DNA of 64,000 nt from Mucilaginibacter celer (GCF_003576455.2 NZ_CP032869.1:2418001-2482000); one strand, 5' to 3'; shown: positions 8,258 through 18,389, counted from the stretch's first letter. Notes: a model not told the origin generated them from the sequence alone. Program-made: numbers and translations.

Positions 8258-9214
8258 TTAAACTTTTTTCACCCCTTTAGTGCTCACTTTTTTTATGTCG
8301 CCGTTTACATCAAAATTTAAACTATCAAGGCAAAGCTGCCTTAACACAAAAGATTCTTTTTGCGGAAAAATGCGGTGATATAAAATATAGCGCTGCCCTT
8401 TATTTAAAAAAGTAGTATGATGTCCGGGGCCAATAACCGTGCTATCAGCAGAGGTATTCAGTATTACCCTATGCTTATTTTCAGTAAAAGGGCCAAGAGG
8501 GCTTCTTCCTTTCGCATAACCTACCTGGTAGCTTGCATCGATAGCTTTTCCCTCCGAAAACATAAGGTAATAGGTTTGGTTACGTTTAACCATATGCGCC
8601 CCTTCAAAAAAATGCGGCGTGGTAATATCTTTAGGTACCCCATCAAATGATACCATATCGCTTTTAAGCTTTACGGCCATGCAGTGCCCGTTAATCCAGT
8701 TATAACCTGATCCCCAATATAGGTAAGCACTCCCGTCGGTATCAATAAAACAATCCGGATCGATATTATGGACTTTAGGATAATCTGTAGATTTTACCAT
8801 TGGTGAATTGTCCTTTTTCAAGTTTTTCCAGGGGCCAAGCGGCGTGCTACTTACGCCTCCCCAAACCTCTCCTCCTACCGCTACATACATATAAAACCGG
8901 CTATCTCTGCCCTTTACTACCGATGGCGCCCAAACCATTTCATCAAGCGAGGTTTTGCTGGTACAGGCCCGCTTTGTTGGCCAATTGATATGATGCCTGT
9001 TAAACTTAATAAAATCGGTTGTTTCCAGTACAGCTAATTCGTTAGCCCCCCATGGATCGATTGTAGCATAAATAAAATAGCGGCCTTTATCTTTTACAAT
9101 AGTAGGATCGGCAAAGTAGCCTCCGGTTATTGGATTAGGTATCATATGCTTTTGCGCGTGCAAAGTGGTGCAATACACCAACAGGAACAAGGCAAATATT
9201 AAACGCTGTTTCAT
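8258..9214 (-). CDS. GH43 glycoside hydrolase
   Basis: A 318-residue secreted single-domain five-bladed propeller with a signal peptide (MKQRLIFALFLLVYCTTLHA). The three GH43 acidic residues can be placed: Asp36 in GGYFADPTIV (general base), Asp152 in HNIDPDCF (pKa modulator) and Glu204 in FFEGAHM (general acid). Members of the family cleave alpha-L-arabinofuranosides, beta-xylosides or beta-galactosides, and the sequence alone does not decide which. It is the last gene of the PUL operon, 20 bp after GH2. It has no accessory C-terminal domain, so it probably acts on short oligosaccharides in the periplasm. Confidence 0.92.
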   Translation of the reverse strand: MKQRLIFALFLLVYCTTLHAQKHMIPNPITGGYFADPTIVKDKGRYFIYATIDPWGANELAVLETTDFIKFNRHHINWPTKRACTSKTSLDEMVWAPSVVKGRDSRFYMYVAVGGEVWGGVSSTPLGPWKNLKKDNSPMVKSTDYPKVHNIDPDCFIDTDGSAYLYWGSGYNWINGHCMAVKLKSDMVSFDGVPKDITTPHFFEGAHMVKRNQTYYLMFSEGKAIDASYQVGYAKGRSPLGPFTENKHRVILNTSADSTVIGPGHHTTFLNKGQRYILYHRIFPQKESFVLRQLCLDSLNFDVNGDIKKVSTKGVKKV

Positions 9215-9234
9215 GATCGAAGTATTTAATTCAG

Positions 9235-11643
9235 TTATTTTACAACCAGTTTAATTTCTGCTGCGGGCAGGCCCTCTGCTTTTGCCGAGACCATAACCGT
9301 CCCGCTCGTTTCACCCGCCTGTATAACAGCCAAAGCCAGCCCGTTAAACGCGTATCGGTAATTAGCTTTAAAAGGTTCGTGACTTGTCGGATCACCATTA
9401 TCAACGCCGGCAATAAAGGCATCACCGGTAACCTTAAAAGTTATTTTATTTTTGGCCAATGGAACAAGGTTTCCATCCTTATCCAACACTTTAGCGGTGA
9501 TAAAGGCCAAATCCGCATCCCCTGCTTTGAGCATACTTTTATCCGCCGAAAGTTGGATAACAGCGGGCGAACCTGCTGTTTTAACCTCTGTTGATAAAAC
9601 CACAACTCCATTTTTTCGGGATACGGCCCTCAAGGTGCCGGGTTCATACTTTACCCGCCACATTACATGCAGGTCATCAGCCTGTTTCTTTTTTATGCCT
9701 AATGATTTTTCATTTAGATAGAGTTCTACTTCATCGGCGTTATTATAATAGGCCCAAACATCCACGGTTTTGCCCGGTTCCCAGTTCCAATGCGGAAATA
9801 AATGTAACACAGGTTTATTTGTCCATTCGCTCTGGTACATGTAATAAACATCTTTAGGGAAGCCCGCGAGGTCAATAATACCGAAATAAGAACTGCGCGC
9901 GGGCCAGGTGTATGGCGTTGGTTCGCCGAGGTAATCAAAGCCCGTCCAGATGAACATGCCCGAAAGGAAATCGTATTTTTTGATGATCTTCCAGGTTTCT
10001 TCGTGAGTAGATCCCCATGGCGTGGAAACATTATCATAGGCCGAAACGGTGAAATCAGGATTCATGGGCTGCTTATCCTCGTCAGACCAGCGACGGATAC
10101 TATCGCTCGGCATATCATAGATGCCCCGGGTTTCCAATGCCGATGTTGTTTCCGTGCCGATAAATTTCTTATCCGGGTAACGCTCATGAAAACCAACCAG
10201 ATCGTTGTGATGATAATTATAACCCACCAGATCGATAGCGCCCGACTTGATGATCTGATTTTTGGTATCGGGATGATTGTTGGCGGCCGTAACCGGACGT
10301 GTACTATCAAGGTTGTGCACTATCGCGGCCAGATCTTTGGCTATCCTGAAACCGCTGCTATCGCTTTGCTCCGGTATTTCATTACCTATGCTCCATATCA
10401 TCACCGAAGGATGGTTACGATCTCTCAATACCTGGTCTTCCAAATCGCGCTTATGCCACTGTTTAAAAAACAGGTGGTAATCATATTTCTCCTTCGCCTT
10501 TTCCCAGCAGTCAAAAGCCTCATCCATCACTATAAAACCCATTGAATCGGCCAGATTAAGGAGTTCGGGCGATGGCGGGTTGTGCGATGTGCGGATGCCA
10601 TTGCATCCCATCTCCTTTAATATTTTCAACTGCCTTGCAAGCGCGTGTACATTCAAGGCGGCACCCAGGCAGCCAAGATCATGGTGCAGGCAAACACCTT
10701 TTATTTTTACGCTTTCGCCATTCAGAATAAAACCCTTATCGACATCAAAATGAAAATCACGTATCCCAATGGTAGTTGTGTAAGTGTCTAAAACAACATT
10801 GCCCGAGATTATTTTTGATACAACCTGATAAAGCGCGGGCTTGGTTACCGACCATAACTTTGGCTTCAACACCAGCAAATCCTGATTAGCAATGGTTAAT
10901 GAATCTTTGATTAACAGTTGGTTAACTACCCGTCCGCCCACTGCCTTACCGGCCATGTCATACAAGCCGGTAATTAGCTTATATTCGCCCGTCTTCCCTC
11001 CTTTGTTACGGATGGTGGTTTTCACGGAAACCTTGGCGCTATCTTCGCTAACCGTGTTGGTAGTAACGAATGTTCCCCACTGATCAACCGCTATTTTATT
11101 TACGGTTACCAGGCGCACGTGCCGGTAAATTCCGGATCCGGAATACCAGCGCGAATTGGGCTGCGTGGAATTATCAACCTTTACAGCGATAACATTTTTT
11201 TGTCCTCCGTATTTCAAATAAGGTGTTAGCTCGTATCGGAACGAGATATAACCATTAGGCCGGAAGCCAAGGTGATGGCCATTTACCCACACATCGCTTT
11301 TTTGATAAACGCCATCAAACTCTATGTAAGTCAATTTTCGTTTATTTGCGTCAGGCACAACAAAAGCTTTCCGGTACCAACCGATACCTCCGGGTAAGGC
11401 GCCCCCCTCGGGTTTGGCAGGATTGTCTTTACTGAACTTACCTTCAATACTCCAGTCGTGCGGCAAATTAAGTTTTCGCCATCCGGCATCATTGAAGCCT
11501 GCTAATTGAGCATTGGTAACATCACCTAAATTAAACAACCAGTTTTTATCAAAATTTGACACTTGTCTTCCCGGCTGGTTTTGCGCGTGAACAAATACAG
11601 CAGTCAGCAGAAAAATAGAAAACAGGAGATATGTGTACTTCAT
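9235..11643 (-). CDS. GH2 beta-galactosidase-like glycoside hydrolase
   Basis: An 802-residue secreted enzyme. The start at 11643 (MKYTYLLFSIFLLTAVFVHA) is chosen because it opens a signal peptide, whereas an upstream in-frame start would bury it. Domain order is sugar-binding jelly roll, Ig-like, TIM barrel, a DUF4982-like domain (VDVWAYYNNADEVELYLNEK) and a C-terminal Ig-like domain. Catalytic residues are Glu422 in WSIGNEIPEQ (acid/base) and Glu498 in FIGTETTSA (nucleophile). The family cleaves beta-galactosides, and some members beta-glucuronides or beta-mannosides; beta-galactosidase is most likely. It lies 56 bp after the DUF5009 gene in the PUL operon. Confidence 0.93.
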   Translation of the reverse strand: MKYTYLLFSIFLLTAVFVHAQNQPGRQVSNFDKNWLFNLGDVTNAQLAGFNDAGWRKLNLPHDWSIEGKFSKDNPAKPEGGALPGGIGWYRKAFVVPDANKRKLTYIEFDGVYQKSDVWVNGHHLGFRPNGYISFRYELTPYLKYGGQKNVIAVKVDNSTQPNSRWYSGSGIYRHVRLVTVNKIAVDQWGTFVTTNTVSEDSAKVSVKTTIRNKGGKTGEYKLITGLYDMAGKAVGGRVVNQLLIKDSLTIANQDLLVLKPKLWSVTKPALYQVVSKIISGNVVLDTYTTTIGIRDFHFDVDKGFILNGESVKIKGVCLHHDLGCLGAALNVHALARQLKILKEMGCNGIRTSHNPPSPELLNLADSMGFIVMDEAFDCWEKAKEKYDYHLFFKQWHKRDLEDQVLRDRNHPSVMIWSIGNEIPEQSDSSGFRIAKDLAAIVHNLDSTRPVTAANNHPDTKNQIIKSGAIDLVGYNYHHNDLVGFHERYPDKKFIGTETTSALETRGIYDMPSDSIRRWSDEDKQPMNPDFTVSAYDNVSTPWGSTHEETWKIIKKYDFLSGMFIWTGFDYLGEPTPYTWPARSSYFGIIDLAGFPKDVYYMYQSEWTNKPVLHLFPHWNWEPGKTVDVWAYYNNADEVELYLNEKSLGIKKKQADDLHVMWRVKYEPGTLRAVSRKNGVVVLSTEVKTAGSPAVIQLSADKSMLKAGDADLAFITAKVLDKDGNLVPLAKNKITFKVTGDAFIAGVDNGDPTSHEPFKANYRYAFNGLALAVIQAGETSGTVMVSAKAEGLPAAEIKLVVK

Positions 11644-11699
11644 GTTAGTAGTTATAAAATTTTTATCGAAATAGCAGGAGGACACTTCTGCCCATTAAG

Positions 11700-12881
11700 T
11701 CAAATCTTCAGGAAAATCTTATTCCGGTACAAAAAGTAAAGCAGACTCAGCTGTATAAAAACTACAGATATGGCTGCCCATACCGGTTGCCAGCTTTGCG
11801 AAAGATGACTGATAATCCCGCCAAAAAAATAGTTGGCAGTATGCTGAAAATCTATTATCCCCTCCGACGCGAGGTAAATGACTATGGAATTTACACCGAT
11901 AAGCACAAAAGGGAACGCCCATTTACGCCACCCGGCAACATCAATAATAAGATAAAATATTGAAAGGAATACACAACTCCAGCCCCCAACATACAATACG
12001 AACGAACTGCTCCATAAGCGTTTATTTATAGGGAAACCAAAATTCCATAACCAGCCGATACCGATAAGTAATAAGCCAGCCACAAATAGTCCGAAGCCTT
12101 TTTTCCGCATCGGCCAATCCCAGCGCTCTAACTTTAAAAACTGCCCCGCAAATATGCCTAACATAGCGGTGCCTATAGCAGGGATGGTAGATAGCACGCC
12201 CTCAGGATCGTGTACTTTATCATGCAGGCGGCCAGGTAGCAACAAGCGATCTATATAAGATTCGAGGCTCCCGTTCATAGTTAAAACACCTGCGCCATAA
12301 CCTGGTACGGGGATCCATTCCATGACGGCCCAGTACCCTAACAGCAAAACGCCGAACCATACAGCCTGGCCGCGAATGCCGCAGTTAAGGTATATAATAC
12401 CCGCAAAAAACCAGGCAAGACCAATACGCCCCAACACGCTGGCAAAGCGGGTATTTTCATAGCCGTTGAATTTGAACAGACCATTAACCACCATGCCTAA
12501 AAAAATCAGTATAAGCGCCCTCCTGATCATGGAAATATAAATTTCGCGTTTGGCATTCGGCGGCAACAAATGTGGATGCGCAACGCCATACTTAGCCGCT
12601 TTGCTCCCGAGCGAATATGGCATGGAAACCCCTGCGATAAATAGAAACAAAGGAAAGATCATATCATAAAAAGTAATGCCGTTCCACACCGTATGGTGCA
12701 ACTGGCCCGACATCCATACAAAAACCGGCCAGCCGGTGGCTTTGGCAAGCGCATGTATAACTCGTTCTCCGCTCATGATCCAGAACATATCAAACCCACG
12801 GAGCGCATCTAACGATAATAGCCTGGCCGGTTTGGAAATTGATTTTTCGGGCCGAACTACCGGTTTATCTAAATTATTCAT
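11700..12881 (-). CDS. DUF5009/HGSNAT-like membrane acyltransferase
   Basis: A 393-residue polytopic inner-membrane protein. The opening RLLSLDALRGFDMFWIM is the signature of the family related to human heparan-alpha-glucosaminide N-acetyltransferase (HGSNAT). About ten or more hydrophobic helices follow, with PLFLFIAGVSMPYSLG in the second and GMVVNGLF further on. HGSNAT moves acetyl from cytosolic acetyl-CoA to a terminal alpha-glucosamine on the far side of the membrane. It lies 5 bp after a GH89 alpha-N-acetylglucosaminidase, the enzyme that acts next in the lysosomal pathway. A similar acetylate-then-cleave step in the periplasm is therefore a reasonable inference. The substrate is untested. 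Confidence 0.88.
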   Translation of the reverse strand: MNNLDKPVVRPEKSISKPARLLSLDALRGFDMFWIMSGERVIHALAKATGWPVFVWMSGQLHHTVWNGITFYDMIFPLFLFIAGVSMPYSLGSKAAKYGVAHPHLLPPNAKREIYISMIRRALILIFLGMVVNGLFKFNGYENTRFASVLGRIGLAWFFAGIIYLNCGIRGQAVWFGVLLLGYWAVMEWIPVPGYGAGVLTMNGSLESYIDRLLLPGRLHDKVHDPEGVLSTIPAIGTAMLGIFAGQFLKLERWDWPMRKKGFGLFVAGLLLIGIGWLWNFGFPINKRLWSSSFVLYVGGWSCVFLSIFYLIIDVAGWRKWAFPFVLIGVNSIVIYLASEGIIDFQHTANYFFGGIISHLSQSWQPVWAAISVVFIQLSLLYFLYRNKIFLKI

Positions 12882-12886
12882 GTCCG

Positions 12887-15100
12887 TTATTTAAGATCAT
12901 TACCCATGTTAGCCCGGTACTTTTCATACAACTGCTGTGCTATCAGTGTACTGCTACCGACAGGTACAGCCGGGTAGGCTTTTGACGAATTAACCCATCC
13001 CCACTCCCAATTTTTTATAGCTTCTTCAAACTGTTTAAAGTCTGGCTCCTTACCTGTTTCCAGCGAACTTTGTAAAAGCTCAAAAAATTTTTGCCACCTC
13101 ACTTTATAAAAATCGTTAAGCAAACCGCTCCATTGCCTGCATGAATACTCATGCAGCGGACTATCTGCCCCGCCCCATAGGGTGATAAGGTTACGGGCAT
13201 TTTTTTCATAAAGCGCTTTTTCGGCAGCGTTGGTTCCCCAGGCGCGGGCGTCGGCTATCCACGGCCCAAGCATAAAATCCTTTTGGGTTGCCAGCAGCTT
13301 GTCCATATCGGCTATCAGGCTTAAGTAATCGTTGGTGTATTTTACAAAAGCTTTGTCATCTTTATCACGGTAGGCTTTGATCCATTTTAACTGGATAGGC
13401 CTGCCATAGTTTGCCAGCACCTGCCGTGTAACATCAACCAGATCATAATTAAAACCGCTGCTTTGTTTGCACTGTGGTACGGCTGCAATCATTTTATCCC
13501 ACGCCGGAAGCAGATCCTTTCGGTTGTAATTGAGGTGAGTCCGGGTCCATACCGCTGCCGAATCAAGGGTAGGCCTTCCGGTAATGATTGATTCAGCGCC
13601 GTCGCGGATATCCTTGCCGTTAAAAACGGTGGCACGCAGTATCTGCCAGGCCTCTTCCGCTTCTTTACTTTTTACGCCATAGCGGTTAAACACATATCGC
13701 GGCAACCAATTATCAAGATTGATGGGTTTGTTTTGCCATGTATTTTGCGTCATCAACTCATAAAGTACGGGCGTCTGCTCAATAGCTTCCATAGTTAAAC
13801 CGATGCCTACCATTTTTCCCGAGGCCGGATCGGCAAGCGCCTGCGCCGGTTGTGAAGCCACGGCCTCAATGCGGCCAAATAAACTGTTGTTGCCGCCGTA
13901 ATTATGCAGCATATTCCAGATCCAGGGTTTGCCGTAAAAGGCTTCGGTACGTTTCCAAATCGGCTCATAATCGGTATTCAGATCAAGTACGATCATCTGG
14001 TCATTAGGTACGGCATTTAATAACGCTTTGATCTGCTCATTTTTCCAAAACTTCCGGTCGCTGAAAAACAGCCAGCCCTGCATCACCCAAACTGCTTTGG
14101 GGTCGGCACCTTTCATCCCATCATAAACCCTCGCGCTTAGCTCTGATAGAAATTTAGGATCGTTGGATGGCGGTTCGTTCTCATTAAATGTATCAGCCGA
14201 GTACAGATGATCGGTTCCGTAAACTTTGGTTTGTTCCTGTATAAATTTCTTACCTATCTGCGCAAACAAAGGATCTTCCGAATCGAGAATATAAGTATCG
14301 GCAAAACCGTTGTTCCAGTTGGTTTGCTTTAGTTTGGCATTTGGATAGTGTTTTTTAAACGAAGCAGGCACATGGCCGGTAAAAGCAGGGAGCACCGGTT
14401 TTATACCCAGTTCACGCTCGCGCTGTAATATTTTAACCTGCAGGTCGCGGTGGCTTGTTATCCAGCTTTGGGGCAACGGACCATCCCAGGCATCAATATT
14501 GCCCATATAAAACCAGCCAAAATATGCCGGACCGGTAAAAAAACTTTGCATATCCTGGCTACTGAAACCCATTGATTTGTAAACCTTATCCCAAACGTAC
14601 TCCTGCCCGGTAATAGCCAACGGCATATTGATGCCGTGAAGAGCCATCCAGTCAATTTCTTTTTCCCAGCGCTTCCAATCCCACCAGCTCATGCTGTAGC
14701 TATATGTACAGTAGTTAAGGTAATACCGGTATTGGTAAGGCGTACTTTTGCGGATTTTACCAACGGGCATAGGTAACTTGGCTGGCAGCTTCAGATTTGA
14801 TCCGTTCCAGGTAACCTGGCAGTGTGCGTATTCGGTAAGATAATGGTATAAGGCCGAAGCCACAGCCACGCCGTTATTGCCTCTTAGTATGATCTTTCCA
14901 TTAGCGCCTTGTACTTCAAAAACGTCCCTCTGCCCGTTAACAGGGAGCGGCTCAACTATAAATTTTTGAGCAGCGGCGGGTATAACCCGTTTTATTAAGG
15001 CGTATGATGATGGTATATTTAGTTGCGCCGCGGATTTATTTGCTTTACAGCAAAGGCTGCATAGCAGCATGTAAATAAAAACTTTGGATATGCGGTTCAT
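12887..15100 (-). CDS. GH89 alpha-N-acetylglucosaminidase
   Basis: A 737-residue secreted enzyme homologous to human NAGLU. After the signal region comes a small alpha/beta domain (about 30-110), then the barrel beginning STPYQYRYYLNYCTYSYSMSWWDW, a hallmark of the family. Conserved segments include WMALHGINMPLAITGQE, LGIKPVLPAFTGHVP and SADTFNENEPP, with Glu307 in FNE as the likely acid/base. A C-terminal helical domain completes the usual length. It removes terminal alpha-linked GlcNAc. It follows the GH28-like gene by 20 bp and precedes the HGSNAT-like gene by 5 bp, so the two are probably co-translated. Confidence 0.95.
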   Translation of the reverse strand: MNRISKVFIYMLLCSLCCKANKSAAQLNIPSSYALIKRVIPAAAQKFIVEPLPVNGQRDVFEVQGANGKIILRGNNGVAVASALYHYLTEYAHCQVTWNGSNLKLPAKLPMPVGKIRKSTPYQYRYYLNYCTYSYSMSWWDWKRWEKEIDWMALHGINMPLAITGQEYVWDKVYKSMGFSSQDMQSFFTGPAYFGWFYMGNIDAWDGPLPQSWITSHRDLQVKILQRERELGIKPVLPAFTGHVPASFKKHYPNAKLKQTNWNNGFADTYILDSEDPLFAQIGKKFIQEQTKVYGTDHLYSADTFNENEPPSNDPKFLSELSARVYDGMKGADPKAVWVMQGWLFFSDRKFWKNEQIKALLNAVPNDQMIVLDLNTDYEPIWKRTEAFYGKPWIWNMLHNYGGNNSLFGRIEAVASQPAQALADPASGKMVGIGLTMEAIEQTPVLYELMTQNTWQNKPINLDNWLPRYVFNRYGVKSKEAEEAWQILRATVFNGKDIRDGAESIITGRPTLDSAAVWTRTHLNYNRKDLLPAWDKMIAAVPQCKQSSGFNYDLVDVTRQVLANYGRPIQLKWIKAYRDKDDKAFVKYTNDYLSLIADMDKLLATQKDFMLGPWIADARAWGTNAAEKALYEKNARNLITLWGGADSPLHEYSCRQWSGLLNDFYKVRWQKFFELLQSSLETGKEPDFKQFEEAIKNWEWGWVNSSKAYPAVPVGSSTLIAQQLYEKYRANMGNDLK

Positions 15101-15120
15101 TTATTTCTTGGCGTATTTTA

Positions 15121-16668
15121 TTACTGGGTTTTGATTACCTGTTGGCGTTTATCGGAAGGTTGTATATCCTGCAGCATCTTCACTTTAACATTATTCAGTA
15201 ACAGCAATGGCAAAGTTTTAAAGCCGGAGACATCAATCTTTTCGGCGTAAAGTCCGTTCACATCATCAAAAACAAATGGTGTACGGAAATCATAGCCTGT
15301 GTAAGTGATGTTTATATTTTTCAAATTGATACCTTCGGTATGCCGGGCGTAGAAAACCGATACAGGCAATTCGCCAAACATTGAAAACTCCGGATAAGCA
15401 GATATTTGTTCAGGTATTTTGGCTAAAGAATCAATATTGAAAAAAGCAACCTTTTTTTTAGCAACAGCTGCATAAGTGATATTAATATCTTCGAGCGTAA
15501 CGTCTCTCACCGGCGAGCCGGGGATACCTGTTACCGACATTGGGAAAACGTTGTGCGCAAACTGTTCGCGCGGGCCATCCATATGATAACCCTGGTCTGG
15601 TTTTCCTGCAGGTATTTCGGCTTTAACATCGGCAATATGGATGCCGCTAACTGTACCTGCTGACCTTATTTTTTGGCGTTTGCCTAATCGTATAAAAATT
15701 GCGTTACCGGTATTTTTTGCGATTACATGCCTTACATCAATATCTTCGATAATTCCGCCGTCTACAGATTCGATAGCGATGGCCGAACGGAATGTATCAT
15801 AAACGGAGATATTACTTACTTTTATCTTTTTAAAGCCGCCGAAGGATGCCGTACCCATTTTAAAGGCGCTTGCACTTGAGCGGATTTTACAATCGGCGAT
15901 AACAATATCTTCACAAAAACTGTTAGGATCGGATGATTTAAGGCAGATGCCATCATCAGCAACGTTAAAAAAGCTGTTAGTAAGCTTAACCTTTTTACAA
16001 TCCACCAGGTCAATCCCATCGTTATTTAAAAATGTATTGCTGATAACCTTGATATTGTTGATAAACATATTGGTACAGCCACGGTACTCCTGGATCCAGC
16101 ACAAACCATTTTTAATGATAATGTCGCTGATCTTAACGTTATCGCATTTGTCAAAAAATATCAGTTTCGGGCGATTATCTTCTTCCGGGCGCTTCTGGTG
16201 CCATTCATTATAGGTTTTCCACTCCTTGTCTTTGAGGGTGCCTTTCCTGAGCATGCGGTATATATCTTTCAACAATGCCTCACCCCTGCCATCTATTAAA
16301 CCGGCACCGGTAATTGCAACGTTATTGCAGTTTTTAGCTACAATTAGCGCCGACGCTTTTTCCGGGCCATAGGCTGCGCGTTTAATAGTTGCCAATAGTT
16401 GTGCACCCGAAGCTAAACGCAATTCCACATTTGATTTCAGTTCGATAACGCCCGTTACGAATTTTCCCAGCGGTACCAGCACAATGCCACCGCCCGAAGC
16501 CGCGCATTGATTAATGGTTTTTTGAATAATAAGCGTGTTATCGGTTTTACCATTGCCAATCGCTCCCGATGCCACGATATTGAAAATTTTATCGTCGGCT
16601 TTTGCAAGCTGGTTAAAAATTGCAAGATAAGCGAACCAAACGATAACAAATGCAGATTTGAATTTCAT
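15121..16668 (-). CDS. GH28-like right-handed beta-helix glycosidase
   Basis: A 515-residue secreted protein with a signal peptide (to about residue 24) and the pectate-lyase-like opening FNIVASGAIGNGKTDNT. The helix core carries NNDGIDLVDC and VADDGICLKSSD, matching the GH28 Asp motifs (NTDG and DD). The usual GHG and RIK motifs are not seen; their place holds SSASAFKMGTASFGGFKK. It may therefore belong to a divergent GH28 branch that does not cleave polygalacturonan. It sits between susD and GH89 in the PUL operon, so it probably trims the same glycan. Family assignment is confident; activity is not. Confidence 0.85.
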   Translation of the reverse strand: MKFKSAFVIVWFAYLAIFNQLAKADDKIFNIVASGAIGNGKTDNTLIIQKTINQCAASGGGIVLVPLGKFVTGVIELKSNVELRLASGAQLLATIKRAAYGPEKASALIVAKNCNNVAITGAGLIDGRGEALLKDIYRMLRKGTLKDKEWKTYNEWHQKRPEEDNRPKLIFFDKCDNVKISDIIIKNGLCWIQEYRGCTNMFINNIKVISNTFLNNDGIDLVDCKKVKLTNSFFNVADDGICLKSSDPNSFCEDIVIADCKIRSSASAFKMGTASFGGFKKIKVSNISVYDTFRSAIAIESVDGGIIEDIDVRHVIAKNTGNAIFIRLGKRQKIRSAGTVSGIHIADVKAEIPAGKPDQGYHMDGPREQFAHNVFPMSVTGIPGSPVRDVTLEDINITYAAVAKKKVAFFNIDSLAKIPEQISAYPEFSMFGELPVSVFYARHTEGINLKNINITYTGYDFRTPFVFDDVNGLYAEKIDVSGFKTLPLLLLNNVKVKMLQDIQPSDKRQQVIKTQ

Positions 16669-16748
16669 ATCAGAATATATGCTGTTACAAACTGAGGAAC
16701 AAGGCGACGGGACAGGTATCCCGTCGCCGGATTAATCAACTAAATCAA

Positions 16749-18365
16749 TCAGTACCCAGGGTTTTGAACAAGCGCTTTATTTAGCTGCATGGCCTGAGTT
16801 GGGATGGGGAAAATACGGTGGTTCGGATCGGCATCAGTTTTAAAGCCCCAGGCTGTTTCATATTTGCCAAACCTGATCATATCGTTCCGGTGCCACGATT
16901 CCCAGGCAAACTCTCTGCAACGTTCCGCGTACAGCAGATCGAGCGTTACCGAAGTCCAGGCCGGCGATGTGGTACGCTCAGCACGCAGCATATTAACCAG
17001 CGAAAGCGCGGTTTGCCCCTGGGTAGGCGCGCCGCCCCTTAAAATAGCTTCAGCCTTCATCAACAAAATGTCTGAATAACGGAAAACGGGGATATCGTTT
17101 TTCATATTCCTGTTTAATGAGGTAGAATCAGGATAAAATTTGATGTTATGGTAGCCCATGTTCCAGCCTATTTCATCGTTTCCTACGTCGAAGGTGCCAA
17201 CATCCTGTCTTAAAACGATGTTTGGTGTTAACTCAACCTGGTAGGTAATTGATCCGTTAGGATCACTGCCTTTATAAAACTGGTCGTAACTTTGGTTGGT
17301 TGTGGTGTAAGTTACAGGGGTTATGCCATCAAACTGGTATTGTTTGCCTGTTAACCATTGTTTGTTCCTGATATCGTTTACGTCATTAAAATTAGCGTAG
17401 TACGATGGCAAGGTACTGATAGCGCCATCCGGTGTAAAATTAACCTTGTATTTGTTAACCAACCGTCTTGGCAAATCATAGCGTTGGTGAAGGTTTTGGC
17501 TCCTGAAGGGCAGCGTGTTATTTGCCGAAGGGTCAAACGGTATCGCGAATATAAACTCGGCAGTTTGCGGGCCGTTGTTCGGATAAAACATTTTAAGGTA
17601 ACTGCTTCTTGGCTCAAGGTGGTACGCGCCCGAACTGATCACGTTATCGCAGGCAGCAATACAGTCGTCATAACGTTTGGTGCCGGTATAATACTCGGCA
17701 TTAAGGTACATTTTAGCCAGCAAAGCGTAAGCCATATATTTTGTTGGCCTGCCGTAAGTAGTTTGCCCTGTAGTGGTGCTTAGCGCAGGTAACGCGGCTT
17801 TAATCTCTGATTCGATGAAGTTAAAAACCTCAGTACGGGTTTTATTCGGATGCGGTGTATAGTCGCCGGCGACGGTAACTATCGGCACATTGCCAAAGCT
17901 ATCCATTTGATAAAAATAAGCTAAGGCCCTAACCATGCGTAGTTCGGCAAGGTCCTGCTGCTTGGCTGTTCCTTCGGGCTCAACCGTTTGAAGTGTCGCC
18001 AGGGTTTGATTGGCCAGGCCGATAATGGTAGATGTCCAGGTCCACTCACCGCTCACACCTGGATGGTCTTTTGTCCAGGTATGGTAATGCAATCGCTGAT
18101 ATTCACCCCCATTATACCAGTTGCCGCCGTAAGCAGGGAATATCACCTCGTCGGTACTGGCCGATTGCATAAAAAAGTGTTCGACTGATATATTACCCCT
18201 CAAAGCCACATAAACAGGGCCCGCCGCCTGCGCGTACTGAGCTGTATTTTGCGGGAAAACATCTGAAGTTAATTCTGTTTTCACCGGTACCGATACTTTT
18301 TGGCACGATGAAAAACCTAACATGAGTATAGCGTAAAAGCCAATGCCTTTTAATATTCTGTTCAT
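16749..18365 (-). CDS. susD: SusD-like outer-membrane glycan-binding lipoprotein
   Basis: 538 residues. The signal peptide ends in a lipobox (LMLGFSSCQ), so the protein is lipidated and expected on the outer leaflet. It has the SusD/RagB helical TPR-like scaffold. Seen motifs include RALAYFYQMDSFGNVPIV, the family's RAxxYxxLxxxFGdVPL segment, and YAERCREFAWESWHRNDMIRFGKY near the C-terminus. It starts 24 bp after susC and forms the lid of the SusC transporter. The glycan cannot be read from sequence. Confidence 0.95.
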   Translation of the reverse strand: MNRILKGIGFYAILMLGFSSCQKVSVPVKTELTSDVFPQNTAQYAQAAGPVYVALRGNISVEHFFMQSASTDEVIFPAYGGNWYNGGEYQRLHYHTWTKDHPGVSGEWTWTSTIIGLANQTLATLQTVEPEGTAKQQDLAELRMVRALAYFYQMDSFGNVPIVTVAGDYTPHPNKTRTEVFNFIESEIKAALPALSTTTGQTTYGRPTKYMAYALLAKMYLNAEYYTGTKRYDDCIAACDNVISSGAYHLEPRSSYLKMFYPNNGPQTAEFIFAIPFDPSANNTLPFRSQNLHQRYDLPRRLVNKYKVNFTPDGAISTLPSYYANFNDVNDIRNKQWLTGKQYQFDGITPVTYTTTNQSYDQFYKGSDPNGSITYQVELTPNIVLRQDVGTFDVGNDEIGWNMGYHNIKFYPDSTSLNRNMKNDIPVFRYSDILLMKAEAILRGGAPTQGQTALSLVNMLRAERTTSPAWTSVTLDLLYAERCREFAWESWHRNDMIRFGKYETAWGFKTDADPNHRIFPIPTQAMQLNKALVQNPGY

Positions 18366-18389
18366 GATAATTCTTTTAACTGGTTAAAC

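Noticed and set aside
7886-8261. Plus-strand frames beside the response-regulator remnant
   Set aside because: They are antisense or adjacent to the receiver remnant and show no family signature.
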